Source of the DNA: Antennarius striatus
Taxonomy: Eukaryota; Chordata; Actinopteri; Lophiiformes; Antennariidae
Assembly: GCF_040054535.1 (NCBI RefSeq)
Contig: NC_090781.1
Span: 3,850,501-3,914,500 of the forward strand
Direction of reading: 5' to 3'
Length of the DNA: 64,000 nucleotides
Every line of letters starts with the position of its first letter. The first letter of the stretch is position 1. The translations under genes and the position numbers were made by a program. The notes beneath the pieces are model-generated. The model saw only the letters and a program-made list of their open reading frames with translations, ran no database searches and was not told where the DNA came from. Positions 51,148 through 63,924 of this stretch are shown piece by piece.

Positions 51148-54100
51148 ATGCCGAGAGGAAGCAGAAGCCGGACATCTAGAATGGCCCCCCCGGCCAGGTA
51201 AAGTTAATATTTTACGCCGTTTGTTAAACTATGACTAGCTAGTTAATAGCTAGCTTTATAGCTAAGTGACGTAGCATACAAATTAACATGAGTTTATAAG
51301 GAAAACGCATAATTGCTGAGCACAGCAGCTAACATGTAACGACATTTGTACGTATTGGTGTCTTCCATTTACAAGTGTAAACTTAACACATACAGTATAC
51401 TGTAATTAATTAGCTTCAAAATCAATAATTTTAATAGTGAAGGTCATAACCTACGTTCTACATGTTACTGGTGCTGTTTTCTGACACAACAGCGCCAAAT
51501 AAGAAATAATTGATAATAAACAGCAATCTCAACTAAACCTGGACTATCTGGAAATCGTTTCCAGACAATGCTAAGATGAAATGCTCTGAGTTAGGTCAGA
51601 GGTGGATTACTCATGATCAGGGCTTTGAACCTTAATGTCCTGCCAATCGCTTCGCTCCGAACACAAACAGAATTATCTTCCCGGTTTTACGTTCCACCCA
51701 TGAATTGACGTTCCTGAACCGGTTAGAATAAAAAAATAATAATTCCCGAACAGGTTAATAACGTTCCTTGTAAATATAAATAGGTAACTTTTGGACATTT
51801 AAATTGACAATTAAAGCAATTAATTTACATACTGTAGATTTGTTCCTACAGTAAGTAGACTAACAGCACTGATCCAGTGACGGAACAAAGGATGGAGGAG
51901 TTGCTCCAGTTTATGATGCAACAAAGTGCGTGTGTCAGAGATCACCAGGAGTGGACACGTGAAGCTCTGATGAAGCATCTTGTGATCGGTCAAGAACAAA
52001 GAGAAAACACGGATTAATGTCCAAAACATTGGAGGAAGTCCATCAAAGGAGATTAATTGTTTGGAAGCGCTGGCAGTATGGGGACACACTGCACTGAAAA
52101 TGACTGGCAGCCAATGAGTTAATCAAACATTTTTTCAGATTGACAGACTACAGTGTTTACCTGTTATGAATACAATCCATATTGGGAGACTGCATTGTTT
52201 ACCTGTTATCAATATAATCAGGACACTGCGTTTTCCTTGACTGCTGGTGATTTGTCTCAACTTCTCTCCGCTGTCATCACACATTGAGTGGATGACAGGC
52301 AGGGAAACATGAGGTCACATTTTTTTTTAAAAAGGTAGTAACCAGTTACAATTACTTTCTGTTCCGGAACATTAAAAAATATAATGTTTTCAATTTCGTT
52401 TTTGTTCCTGGCAAAATACCAAAAGTTTCTGGTTTTCGTTCCATGAACCAGTTCGAAGCCCTGCTCATGATAATACAAATGCACGTTGTTAAAGATACAT
52501 GTTGATATTGGTAAAATAAGACAAACTATCATTGTTAAATGCAAGTGTTCTAGAATGCACATCATATCTGCTGCAAAATCCATTATTCTGTGGTCCAAGA
52601 TCTATGCCCACCTAACAAATGATCAAAATCACATACATTTATCTAGCAGACACAGACATGGGCCGTCTGTCTCTTCCAATACTTTTTTTACCACCTGGGA
52701 TTAAGTAAACCTGGCAGTCAATTACTGTACCTTTTAATCTGCAGTCACATTGAGTGGTAGATGTCTGATGTTCATTTCCTGACCTGAACAGAGAACTTAA
52801 GTACTCGAGTGAAGAATTTGATCCACATGGTATTCATTGATGATTGGGTTGAGAATGTACAGTACAGTACTTTTGAAACTAACTTTCCGTCTACAGCCGG
52901 CCATCACCAACACCTATGGCCCGTGCTGCACCACCTCCTTCCTATGCCCCCGCTCCAGTGCGTGCTGCTCCTTCTGCTGTGGGTGCTCCAGCTGCTGCCC
53001 CCAGACAGCCAGGTATGTTTGCCCAGATGGCAACTACAGCCGCTGGAGTGGCAGTGGGCTCTGCAGTCGGACACACTATCGGCCATGCCATGACTGGAGG
53101 TTTTAGCGGGGGGAATTCAGGGACTGCCAATCCTGATGTCACATACCAGGTAATTAAACCAGCCACGCATATTGTTTATTTTCCAAAATAATGAATTCCC
53201 TTTTTGTGTCCCATCTAGATGGATTTCTATGCATTTCATTAAGATAAGGTTTTATGTTGGATAAAATACGTAAGCGTCGTAAAAGTTTGCTGAAGGAGAT
53301 CAGTTGCTTGCACTGGCAACTAAATAGTTAATATATTTATGAATTGCTGAGTAATTAAAGACTGAGTACAATTTAGAAATTCAACTCAACAGGACATAAA
53401 AAATGTAAATAGACAGCAGATCTACGATCACAATAGGCATGGATCCCTGAACAGAGCATGAGATTCTTCATTCTTTTAACCTGCATCCTCCTCATCTGAC
53501 TCCTCACTCTTAACCACAGACAGTCATCACGTTCGTATTTTTAGTCAATGTCATCTGGTCTTTGTCCTGACAAGAGTTCTGCTGCTACAACACCGTGTCT
53601 TTAGTTGGATCGTACTCCTGATCTCTGGAGAGGTTGACGGAGCCCAGGAAACTGACATACAGAAGTTGTGACAATGGCTGCTCTCATGGTCACAGATGTT
53701 TTCCAGTTTTGTGGTTTTGTTTCAAATGATAAACTAGTGGTGTCAGTGTTTTTTTTTAAATTTGTCATGCTGGAGGCACACCGAGCAGCTATTACCAATG
53801 CATCATCACTCTGCATCATACAGAAACCAGTCTTTTGGGACTCCTTTACCACCAAACTTCCGTGACTCACAAGACTTCCTCTTTGAAGTTGTGTCTCTTC
53901 CTCCATCATTGCTTCATTTTCATTTTTCAGGTCTCTCCACTCGATTCATCTACCGCTACATACATGACATTTGCAATACATTTTAATATGTTATGTTTAA
54001 ATTCTCTGGTCGGACTGACAGATGTCATTTATGTTACAAATGAGTAAGAAATAGTTGTTTGCTCAAAAAATTAGTTTTGTGTGCAACCTACCATTGTTCA

Positions 54101-54759
54101 CTAGACAGCTGCTGCATATAATCTCAATGTTAACTTGTATCTAACATAGTAGTTTGTATTCTCTCATGTCTTTTAGGAACCATATCAGGCTCAGCCATCG
54201 TACCAGCAGCAAGCCCCCCAGCAGCAGCAGGCCTGTTCATATGAACTCAGACAATTCATCGAATGTGCACAAAACCAGAGCGACTTGAAACTCTGTGAGG
54301 GCTTCAGTGACGTGCTCAAACAGTGCAAATTTGCTAATGGTAGGTAAAAAGTGCAATACTGAAATAATGTCTCACATTTTTATGAAGCTGGGTAACAAAG
54401 ATTTTCCAAACAGATTGATCATCGTGAGTGTTTTAGAGTTGGACAACTGGTTTGTTTTTTAGGAAAATCAGGATTTATCCTTTCTCTTATTTATGTAGTA
54501 TCCATGGTTGTGTGTCTCTTTCACATCACCACATAAGGAGGCTACACACTACATGTACATGTAATGTAGTACGTTGTTGTACCCAATGTGACTGTAGGGA
54601 GAGGAGGTTTGAAAGTTTTCTGAAAAAGTCACCCAACAAACTTTGTGATGTTCTAAACTAAAAACTGCTGGTTTGATTTTAAATGTACTTAATCAGTTAC
54701 TAATCGGTACGAATGATGGGAAGAAAACTTTTCTACTTTGTTTTTTCACAGGTCTTTAA
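51148..54759 (+). CDS. chchd2: CHCHD2, mitochondrial twin-CX9C protein, 4 exons
   Basis: Exons: 51148-51197, 52897-53149, 54177-54339, 54752-54759; 157 residues (human 151). Residues 1-17 begin [17 protein letters not shown], as in vertebrate CHCHD2, and act as a basic mitochondrial targeting start. A Pro/Ala-rich stretch follows, then the conserved hydrophobic segment [20 protein letters not shown]. The CHCH domain has twin CX9C motifs at Cys121/131 and Cys141/151, oxidised by the Mia40 pathway in the intermembrane space. The protein ends ANGL, coded partly by a tiny last exon. Known roles are in respiratory-chain function, MICOS contact and nuclear regulation of COX4I2. The start codon is the first one and matches the family N-terminus. 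The close paralogue CHCHD10 is less likely given the N-terminus and synteny with phkg1. Confidence 0.96.
51618..52463. mobile_element. hAT-like element (CAGGGCTTTGAA family), copy 2
   Basis: Located in chchd2 intron 1. Ends are CAGGGCTTTGAA and TTCGAAGCCCTG. A perfect 8-bp direct repeat CTCATGAT flanks it (51610-51617, 52464-52471). The subterminal sequence (ACGTTCCACCCATGAATTGA, TTCGTTCCATGAACC) matches the copy at 20.9-22.7 kb. It is non-autonomous, 846 bp. Confidence 0.92.
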
Positions 54760-54815
54760 TAAGATGGGGAAGAAAAAGCTGGAGACTGAGATGACCGAAG
54801 ATATTCACCACAGAT

Positions 54816-54821
54816 AATAAA
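54816..54821 (+). terminator. chchd2 proximal polyadenylation signal
   Basis: AATAAA 57 bp after the chchd2 stop codon. A second AATAAA lies at 54,997-55,002 and may be the main site, since it is followed by a T/G-rich stretch near 55,022. Confidence 0.55.
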
Positions 54822-54996
54822 ACGTTTGACAGCTAATTATCATCATTCCGGTGACGTCTCAGGATGCAGGTGCAGCACCTGTGATAGTCTTATGGATGAT
54901 ATCTATATAGTTTGTTCTTGCAAGTATTGAGTTGATTTCATTAAATGCTTGTGTAATTTCCATATGTGTATAGAGAGTCACTGTGTTTGAAACAAT

Positions 54997-55002
54997 AATA
55001 AA
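54997..55002 (+). terminator. chchd2 distal polyadenylation signal
   Basis: AATAAA followed about 20 bp later by GTTTGTTGCGTG, a plausible downstream element. Confidence 0.55.
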
Positions 55003-55019
55003 ATAATTGGATCATTAAA

Positions 55020-56285
55020 GGAGTTTGTTGCGTGATATATTACACTCCAGTCTTTTAAAAACAATAAAAAAAGGAGAAACAAAAAAGTACCGTCTCATTT
55101 GAATGACCGTGGATCCGTCGTGTCTGAATGTCAGGAGCTGGTTCTTGGTGGAACTGCCTCCAGACGGACACACGGCTGCTGTCGGGCAGCTTGTTATTTT
55201 TGGTCTCTGACATTAACGCTCACCCCGTCAGATGGCAGCTCCTCCACGACGCCCCCACAGCCGTGGGGTTCGTCCGACACCTCCGTCCTCCACCGATCGA
55301 TACGTTCTCTTCTTAGTGAAGGGACTGATCATCACGACACGGTGAGTGACCGGGCTTACGTATTGATTTGATTGACGATCAGACAGGACAAATAAAGGGA
55401 CGAGAAGCCCATCTAGTTTATACACGGAGTGGATCACTGGTTTTAGAACAGCTCCTCTTGACCTATGATATGCAGGAGGTGTACGATAAACAAACTGCGA
55501 AAGCGAGAGTTAAAAATAGTTTACAGTGTTTTAATGGAAGAGTCCGGTGTTAAAATGGATGATGTCTGCAGAAAATACCCATAATTAAGTATCTTTAAGC
55601 TTATTAAAAGATGACAGAACGAAGTGAAGTCATTTCATCCGTTTTTTATGTATGACAAAACTAGAAATATAATCGAAATGTGTATATATATTTCGAATAT
55701 AACTGAAATACAGTCGAAAATATTTTCGAATATTTGTTCATTATTGCAATGTTCAATAATGAAGATTGCAGATTGCAGATGTTCATTATTGAACATATCA
55801 CTTGTAATAGAAAGCTTGGCCATTTATTACAGATTAACCAACAGTATAAAATAGTATATATGGTACTTAGTAAGTATTAATGCCTGCAGTTTCCCCCAAA
55901 ATTAAATATAAATAAAAGAATAAGATCATTGCATCACTATCACACTACCATGGCTCCAAAATGAAATTACCAAGATTTGTTTTATACAAAAGTTGTATTT
56001 TCTTTTTTTCTGCAGTTATGTTAGCAGCAGTGCTTTTCAATTGTTCTGTTCGGCCCCCAGAAAGAATACATTACTGTACATTCTCACCTACTGTAGCGGA
56101 CGTGTATTATACTTGATTCTGTTAAGTCAATGAAAAAATTAAATGAACTTTATTATTTACCCGTAGGGGAAATTATTTGTACTCTAGCACACATTAGTTG
56201 GAGTTTTGCCATGCATATTTCCTGGGGTCAGATGCAATATCACTGCAAAAGTGAAATCATCCATGCCACGACTTGTCACAATATC
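55020..56285. other. Intergenic between chchd2 and phkg1
   Basis: 55,110-55,350 is more GC-rich than its surroundings, stays open in one plus-strand frame and ends in a donor-like GTGAGT at 55,341, but I recognise no protein. 55,560-56,285 is AT-rich with nothing supported. Confidence 0.4.
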
Positions 56286-56287
56286 TA

Positions 56288-57748
56288 CAGTTGTGCTCAA
56301 AATAATAGTGTCTTTTAAAAAGGTGAGTAAATGTCAAAGTTCTTCAAATACATTGTACTTTAATGAATGCAAATTTATTGGGGACACTACACATTCTATT
56401 TCAAAGCAAGAAAATTGGAAAAAGTAATTAGATTTCATAATATTTCAAAGAAAGTCAAGAAATGTAATTTTCAAAACAATAGTGTTGACGTCTGTCTTTG
56501 GAAACTCAAAAATGTAGCGTTCAAATACTTGAAAAATCAACTTTGCCGAGTGTCCTAAACTAATATTTAGTTGCGTAAACATGGTTTCTGATAACTGCTT
56601 CATATCTGTGGTGCGTGGAGTCAACCAACTTCTGGCACCGGTCAATAGGTGTTGCAGCCCAGATCAACTACTACCTTCCACAATTCCTCTGCATTTTTTG
56701 GTTTTACCTCATGAACAGCATTTTTAATGTCAGAACACAAGTTTTCTGCAGGAATTAGACCCAGGGATTGTGCCGGCAACGCCATTAGTTGGATCCTGTT
56801 TGTCTGGAACCATGATTTTGCTCACTTGCGGGTGTGTTTGGGGTCATTGTCTTGTTGAAACACTCATTTCAAAGGCATTTCTCTTCAGCATACGGAAACA
56901 TGACTACTTCTAGTATTGTGATTGACTTGAACTGATCCATGATCCCTGGTATGCAATAAAAAAAAGTAATAATACAATATTATGAGAAACATCCCTATAT
57001 CATGATGCGTGGACCACCATGTTTAACCGTCTTAAGAGTACTGTTGATTGAAATCAGTGTTTGGGGGTCGTCTGACAGACTGTCTGTGGCATGGTGACCC
57101 AAAAAGGAAAAATCTGACTTTCATCAGTCCACAAAATAGTACACCATTTCTATTTAGGCTAGTTAATGTGTTCTTGGGACAATTGTAACCGCTTCAACAC
57201 GTCCATTTTTAAAGCAATGGGACTTTGCAGAACGTCATCTGATTGTTACAGGACTCACAGGTGGGTTTAGATCTTCCTGGATCCTCCTGGAGCTGATCAT
57301 TGGCTGAGCCTTTGCCGATCCATTCGAGAAGTTTTCTTTTTCGTCCTCGTCCTTCTGGTTTTGGATGCCATTTTAAAGCATTTGATATCTGTTTAGCTGT
57401 ACAGCCTATAGGCTTCTGCACGTCTTTGTAGGTTTCCCCTTTAATCCATTTCTTGATTAAAAAATGCTCTTCATCAGAAGTGTCTTCAACGACCCATTTT
57501 CCTTGGTTTTCTGGAACACAGCCATCAACATCCTCTCTAATTGAACTCACTAATGCTATTTTTTTAAACATGACATTTCTTGACTTTCTGTGAAATATAA
57601 AATTTAGTTACTTTTTCCAAATATCTTACTTTGAAATAGAATGTATAGTGTCCCAAATGAGTCTGTGTTCATTAAAGCGCAATTTCTTTGAAGATTTTTG
57701 ACATTTACTTACCTTTTTAAGACACTGCTTTTATTTTGAGCACTACAG
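56288..57748 (-). mobile_element. Tc1-like transposon with long inverted repeats, dead transposase
   Basis: The left end CAGTTGTGCTCAAAATAATA and the complement of the right end (CTGTAGTGCTCAAAATAAAA) form inverted repeats that stay similar for about 200 bp. TA dinucleotides flank both ends (56286-56287, 57749-57750). The minus strand encodes a broken Tc1-type transposase. Its N-terminal helix-turn-helix region (HFLIKKWIKGETYKDVQK, IGCTAKQISNALKWHPKP) lies at about 57,350-57,480. The catalytic part to the left (56,575-57,200) is full of stops and shifts. 1,461 bp in total. Confidence 0.85.
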
Positions 57749-57878
57749 TAAGTGCTGTTTACACATCACTCATGGACGCAGATGATTTAATGCATATGAC
57801 AAGATAAAGTTGGAACCACCCTGTTGTGTTGTTGCAGAGACGTTGATGCCTTTGAAGTGAACCAGCACCACATCCATC

Positions 57879-60800
57879 ATGACCAAAGACGAGATCCCTG
57901 ACTGGGTGGGAGCCCAGGAGTTCTATGACAAATATGAGACCAAGGAGATTCTAGGAAGGTACTTATTTAAATCAATTTTATTTCAGAAAAAAAAAAGTCA
58001 AGTCGAGGAGCTTTCCAAGTAAAGCAGGGAAAGACCTACTATATAGAATCCAATCTGTCCCACATGAGCAAGCACTTTCGCAATGGAGGCAAGGAACCCT
58101 TGAGCAGTCTCATAGTGGGTGGCTGTCCGTCTTGACCAGTAGGGTGGAGAGAGAGAAAAAAGAAAGAGAGAACCAAAAACTGAGTCAAAGACAGGCAGAC
58201 AATGATGGTGGTAGGGGGAGACAAAAACAGAAGTGAGACAGTAACAGAGCAGAAGGGAGGGGGACAGAAAGACGAGACGGATAAGAGTCGACAGCACGAG
58301 TCATTTAAGCTACTGCTTAGAAAGCTGCTGTTCAAGAAGTACTAATGCAACAGACACTAACGCTAGTAATGACGGGAACAGTTGGGCAGATAATGAGCAG
58401 CAGGGGGCGACGGTCACAGGTCCAACTTGTACAGCTCCATGGACAGAGGTCCATGCAGACTGAGACAGTGCTGTTCTCACCCTAGTCTAGGTCTAGGACA
58501 GCACAACTATTGGATGGATAATCTGTAGGTTTGTTTAAAAGGAAAGGCTTTCGTCTACTCTTGATGGAGCATGCTTCATGAACTGAATCAGGGAGCTGAT
58601 TCCACAATAAAGGAGCTTCATTACTAAAAATTCTGTTCTTACAAGTGTAAAGAATTACATCAGCTAACAACAGGGTAACTGCACTCGTTTATAGATGCAG
58701 GTTGTTGCTTCACATGTAAGCGGGACATGAAAGCAGTATAAATTCTCTGACTTTTGCCAATAAAGATGACCATATTGCTTCATAATATATAAACTATAGA
58801 AATATGCCCCTTTTCATAGCAGAAATTCACAACTTTCCAGGTTCCATAATCTTAGATCAACATCAAATTGAAATATCACTTGGGTGATGTTTGTGCTTCT
58901 GATACTTCAGTGTGGGTAACACTCTTGTTGTGGACTGTATAAAACAGGCTGAATGGTTTCTCTACAGTTTCCCAGTGGCCTCTCACAAAAATGCTCCTTG
59001 TTATTCAGGCGGTCTGTGAAACAGCGCTGCTGTTACGTAAGCACACATTCATTAACTTAAACATGATGTAGACAAAGGTTTAGGGTTGAGACATCCTAGA
59101 ACTGGACTGGCCCGCTGTTCAGATTATGTAACTTCACTCACATGCAGGTTGCAGCTGCTCTGGTATTCACAGGGCTCAGTTAGCTCCACAGGCGTGGGGT
59201 AGTCTGTTCAGTGTTTTGTGACCAAAAGTCCAAATTATAAAACAGCAAGTAGTAAAAAAGACCTTTGTGTAAGACATTTGAGACACATTTTGCCACGATT
59301 CAGCAACAAGACCAGCCAGGTCTGAGCAGTGAGCCACCATCCTGCATGATGACCTCCAGAGGTGGTGCCTATTTTGAGGAGTGTCAACAGGTATGGTCTT
59401 TGTTAGAGGGGTATAGAATAATTGATCATGGTACTTACATTTCTGATTTCTTTATTTTTACCACTGATTAGATTAAAATAGTCTTTAAAAGTCAATAGGT
59501 GATGAATATAATTCCCATGGTGGTGCCTTTTGATAACCCTGGGTCAAACACACAAACCTGAAAAGAAATGAGTAACCTGACCAAGCTGCAGATAACAAGA
59601 CATCTGTGTGTTCTACTCCACAGAGGCGTGAGCAGTGTGGTGCGACGTTGTGTCGACAAACAGACGTCTCGGGCGTACGCGGTGAAGATCATTGACATCA
59701 CTCCATCAGACAAAATGACGCCGCAGGAGATCCAGGAGATCAGAGAGGCAACGGTGAAGGAGATCGACATCCTGAAGAAAGTCTGTGGACAAGACAACAT
59801 CAGTGAGCATATTCATTCTGATAAGTTAAATGAGTTAAATAATATTACACATGTCTGATATTTTTACGTGAATACAATTGTAACAAAATATTGACGATTG
59901 ATATGTCAACATTTTACAGAAAAGTCATCAAATCTGGACATTTTTGGTTTATTATCCAAAGACTTGAATGAAACTGTCTTTCTATTGAATCACACACAGC
60001 ATTTGTAGTCTTACAATATACATGATTATGCATCACAGTCCCATAAAGCTCACATACTCTTGCACCTTTATCTAATAACCTGCTTGAGAGGTCAGGTGTG
60101 TAGAATATTTGCCCATTGATCTCAAATGATACTTATATAAATTCTGAATTCACCTAACACGTGTCTCTGCTCTGCAGTACAGCTCAAGGACTGCTACGAG
60201 TCCAACGCATTTTTCTTCCTGGTGTTTGACCTGTGAGTCTTATGTTTTAAACATGTTTGAGAAACAGAAATATCCATTGATCGATCGAGAGTTGCATAAC
60301 ATCTTTTTTCCTCTGTCAGGATGGAAAGGGGAGAACTTTTTGATTACCTCACAGAGAAGGTAACTTTGAGTGAGAAGGAAACCAGGTCAGTAAAAGTTAA
60401 ATTTCATGATTTGGCTTGACAACAGAGAAGTCATGATTCACTCTATATTTATTCTATTACACAAGTTCAACATTTCTGTGGTGGTTTCAGGAAGATCATG
60501 CGTGCTCTGCTAGAGGTGGTCCAGTTTCTCCACAGCCACAATATTGTCCACCGAGACCTGAAGCCTGAGAACATCCTTTTAGATGACAAGTTGAACATCA
60601 AACTCACAGACTTTGGTTTTGCAGCAGAGATCACGCCGGAACAGAAACTCAAGGGTCAGTGCACACAACCTTTTTTCTGAAGCCTACATTTGGAAGATCA
60701 GATCATTAATTTTTCTGAAATTTGTTTTATTGATTCACAACTGAAGACAGTCACAGCAGAAATTCTCATCCCAGCATATCCAGCCAAGGATATACGTGTG

Positions 60801-62642
60801 TCCTGCTCTAGAGTTACTATTTACAAACCATAACAGTTACAGCAGCAGCTGGTAGTCAGCAGAGAATCTGGGTTTGGTTGTACAACAGGCTTCCAGCTCT
60901 TTGGTACCCAAATCTATTTTCTGTAGTCTCTTAAACTGATCATTCAAATATATGTATCAACAATTGGTAAATATGTGACACACATCTATTGCAGATTGCT
61001 GTGCATGCAAATCTACAATTATACAACACAGTGAATTAAGCATTACAAAAAAAAATCGCAAACCCCCCCCCCAAAAAAACTACTATAAATAAAAACTTTT
61101 GTATCAAAATGGGCTATAGATGCAGTTTGCAGGATCTGGCCAGAAAGTTATTTTCAGCAGAGCAGCCATTTGTTTTTTAGTTGCTTTTAAAAGAGACTTC
61201 CACTGTATTTTGACAAGTCTTTTAAAATGCTTAATGTTGATATTCAACCACTTCACCCAGATTACAGGAAATTAAAAATCTCAAGAACTGTTTTGGTAGT
61301 CATTTAACACTTGTTTCCATGTTAAACAATAATTTTTTACCATATTCCAGTTGAACAATTTATTTTAATGTTCTCAAAATGTGAAGAGGTGTGGTTAATA
61401 GGTGTATTCGTTTGCATCCCAGAGGTTTGTGGGACACCTGGTTACCTCGCTCCTGAAATCATTGAGTGCTCCATGGATGCAGGGCATGCAGGATACAGCA
61501 ATGCTGTGGACATGTGAGTGTGCAGATTAAATCCATAGAAAGTAATCTGAATACCAGGTTAGTAATCTTAAAGCGCTGTCCTGAGATCTACTTTGTGCCT
61601 GCAGATGGAGTTCAGGGGTGATCATGTACACACTGCTTGCAGGCTCCCCACCTTTTTGGCACAGGAAACAGATGCTGATGCTGCGTATGATTTTGGCTGG
61701 GAACTACAACTTCTCATCTCCAGAATGGGATGACCGCTCAGACACCGTTAAAGATTTGGTATGCTGTTTCGGTCTCTTTTTAAACCCGGATTGACTGAGA
61801 AGTGAAATCACATTGGAATGACAAAAATTCTCCACGTGGATTCTTCAGATTTCTAGAATGCTGGTGGTGGATCCAAATCAGAGATTCAAAGTGACCGACG
61901 CTCTCAACCACTCGTTCTTTTCACAGTATGTCGTGGATGAGGTGCGACAGTTCAGTCCATACAAGAGGTTCAAGGTGAGTTTTTAATGAAATTTAATCAA
62001 ATTTCAAATATGCATAAAGTATTATGTTTACTATTCAAGGATTTTACAATTAAGTCTTCTTATAGAGTCCTAATTGTGCGATTCCCTACATGCAAAAGTC
62101 TTATTACCTTTGCCAAGAAAGTTGGACTTTTTTTGCAAGATAGCTCAAAACTTTAACAGGTTTTGATTATTTTTTGGGAGAACTAGGTTATGGCCAAATG
62201 AACAATCATTTAGACTTCTGTGACACATTACAGGCCCACAATGGCAGGTTCATGATTTACTTCACGGTAGAATATTGATTACCTCCACTTTAGGTCAGGT
62301 CTTCTAAGATAAATTTTATATACGGTACTCAGCGTTTTGAAGACACGTGTGAATTTTTCTGAAACTCTTTTTCAGGTGATTTGCATCACTGTTCTCGCCA
62401 CAGTGCGAATCTACTGCACCTACCGCCAAGCCAAGCCCGTCACGAAGGAGGTAATCAAAAGTGACCCCTATGCTGTCAAGCCCATACGCAAGCTCATCGA
62501 CGCTTGTGCATTCAAGATCTATGGCCACTGGGTGAAGAAGGGCCAAACACAGAACAGAGCAGCACTTTTTGAGAACACTCCCAAAGCCATCCTGCTGTCG
62601 ATAGCCGCCGAGGCCGACAATCCAGCCCACTACATCTGGTGA
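57879..62642 (+). CDS. phkg1: Phosphorylase b kinase catalytic gamma subunit, muscle type, 9 exons
   Basis: Ser/Thr kinase subunit that phosphorylates glycogen phosphorylase in response to Ca2+ and upstream PKA signals. Exons: 57879-57958, 59624-59802, 60178-60232, 60320-60385, 60491-60654, 61423-61513, 61605-61758, 61849-61974, 62376-62642; 393 residues (human PHKG1 387). Key positions: glycine loop GRGVSSVV at 26-33, ATP lysine Lys48, HRDLKPEN with catalytic Asp149, DFG with Asp167, and Glu182 before CGTP, the acidic residue that makes this kinase active without loop phosphorylation. [12 protein letters not shown] and [14 protein letters not shown] follow. The C-terminal calmodulin/delta-binding region carries [24 protein letters not shown]1 rather than PHKG2 is chosen from MTKDE..., EVCGTP...IIECSM and the ALFENTPKA tail. 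It lies about 3.1 kb downstream of chchd2, same strand, as in mammals. Intron 1 is the longest and holds L2-like debris. Confidence 0.96.
57995..58680 (-). repeat. L2-like LINE 3' region in phkg1 intron 1
   Basis: On the minus strand 58,480-58,670 reads [20 protein letters not shown], the usual C-terminal block of vertebrate L2-type reverse transcriptase proteins. The adjacent 57,995-58,480 (GGTGGCTGTCCGTCTTGACC, then an AGAGAG-rich stretch) is a common teleost 3' untranslated LINE-type sequence. Confidence 0.65.
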
Positions 62643-62879
62643 TGGGCACCTCAGGACAGACCTCATGGGGCTTAACAGGAGCTCTTCTGTCTGGATTTCT
62701 CCATTGTGCATACAAGCCACAAAATTATCATACAAATCTGCTACAAACAGACGAGGTTAAATTTGTTTAAATTATACATCTTTCACAAGCAGAACAAGTT
62801 TCCTTATTAATTTTTAAATCAAGGGTAAAGTTTAGAGGAAACGTTTGAGGAAATCCAGTGTTGGCCAGCATAGAATACT
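62643..62879 (+). other. phkg1 3' untranslated region (start)
   Basis: Follows the TGA at 62,640-62,642. No AATAAA is found close by; ATTAAA at 63,331-63,336 is the best downstream candidate, so the 3' end is not fixed. Confidence 0.4.
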
Positions 62880-62884
62880 CATTT

Positions 62885-63005
62885 ATCTTTCTGACTCACT
62901 TCATCCGCTATCGCGGGTTGCGGGAGCTTATCCCATAGGACTGGGGGCGTGAAGCAGGGGACACTCACAGGAGCCACCCACTGCGCCACCATGCCACAGA
63001 AAAGT
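62885..63005 (-). repeat. SINE 3'-end fragment
   Basis: CTCACTTCATCCGCTATCGC and GGGAGCTTATCCCATAGGAC, ending CACTGCGCCACCATGCC, match the inverse of a common teleost SINE with its tRNA-like head reduced to the last 20 bp. Confidence 0.6.
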
Positions 63006-63924
63006 GCAGCATTTATCAAGAAAAATGTTTGTGTGGTCAAATTGCCTAGGATATAAAGTGTCTGCATCTTTTACGATATAAAGTTAAATATTTAAGTTTC
63101 AAAGTGATTGTTTATCAGAATATTGTCTGGTATTAGAAGTGTTGTCCTGCAACAATGTTACTCTTCTTGCAAACACATTTTGTCAGAGCTGTGAAGACTG
63201 GACTAATCAGTTAAAGCTAACCTGTAGCAGTCAGCCAGAGTGGACACACTCAGGCTGACTGCATCTGGTCACTATGCAGGAATACTGAGGTAGTCATTTA
63301 CTGAGAACTGTAAAATGTAAGCGCACACATTAAAATGTATATTCACCCCATGACTCATAATTTTAATGCAAGACTTTTTAGAATTTTAATGTATCTGGGT
63401 GTTTCTCTGTCTTTTCCCATCAGTTTTAAGTGTAATTTAGAGAGAATACAAGTTTACAGTAACAGAATGTAGGTAGTTCCCAAGATACAAACAAACATTC
63501 AACTTACAAACATTCGTAGATACAAACCAATATGGATAGTTTGGTTACACTTCACTGTTTTTTGGGAAGTCTTGAGTCAGGCAAAACGCCTTTATCCAAC
63601 AGATCATGAATGGCCATCCACCCATTAAAAATTCAGAATTCAGTTCTGCTTCAAGGAAAACTTCTTAAGAGTTTGGAATGAACATCAGGCATCACGTCAT
63701 TGTGTATCCATGGAGGTCATACATGGAAAGGCTGCTTCATCAAGCCCAAGTGCCGACCAGCACAGCGACTTAATCAGCATTCCACCACCTCTCAGTGACG
63801 ACATCTTTTGACAAACGCTGCTGTAAAAAGAAAAGAATATAAAAAGAGGCTAAGATGAATTTGTCTTCTGGTATAAACTTTCATTAGTCAATGGCATGGA
63901 TCAGTCAGGTTCAAAGAAAGTACA
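63006..63924. other. Downstream of phkg1, no gene recognised
   Basis: AT-rich, no coding or RNA signal. Repeat-like words occur near 63,480-63,530. Confidence 0.4.

Noticed and set aside
53601-53909. Minus-strand 102-codon frame in chchd2 intron 2
   Set aside because: No recognisable domain, no splice context on that strand and biased composition; not enough to call a gene.
59265-59393. Possible extra phkg1 exon (frame ending AYFEECQQ before GTATGG)
   Set aside because: No good acceptor upstream. Exon 1 already joins exon 2 in frame and matches the family without it.
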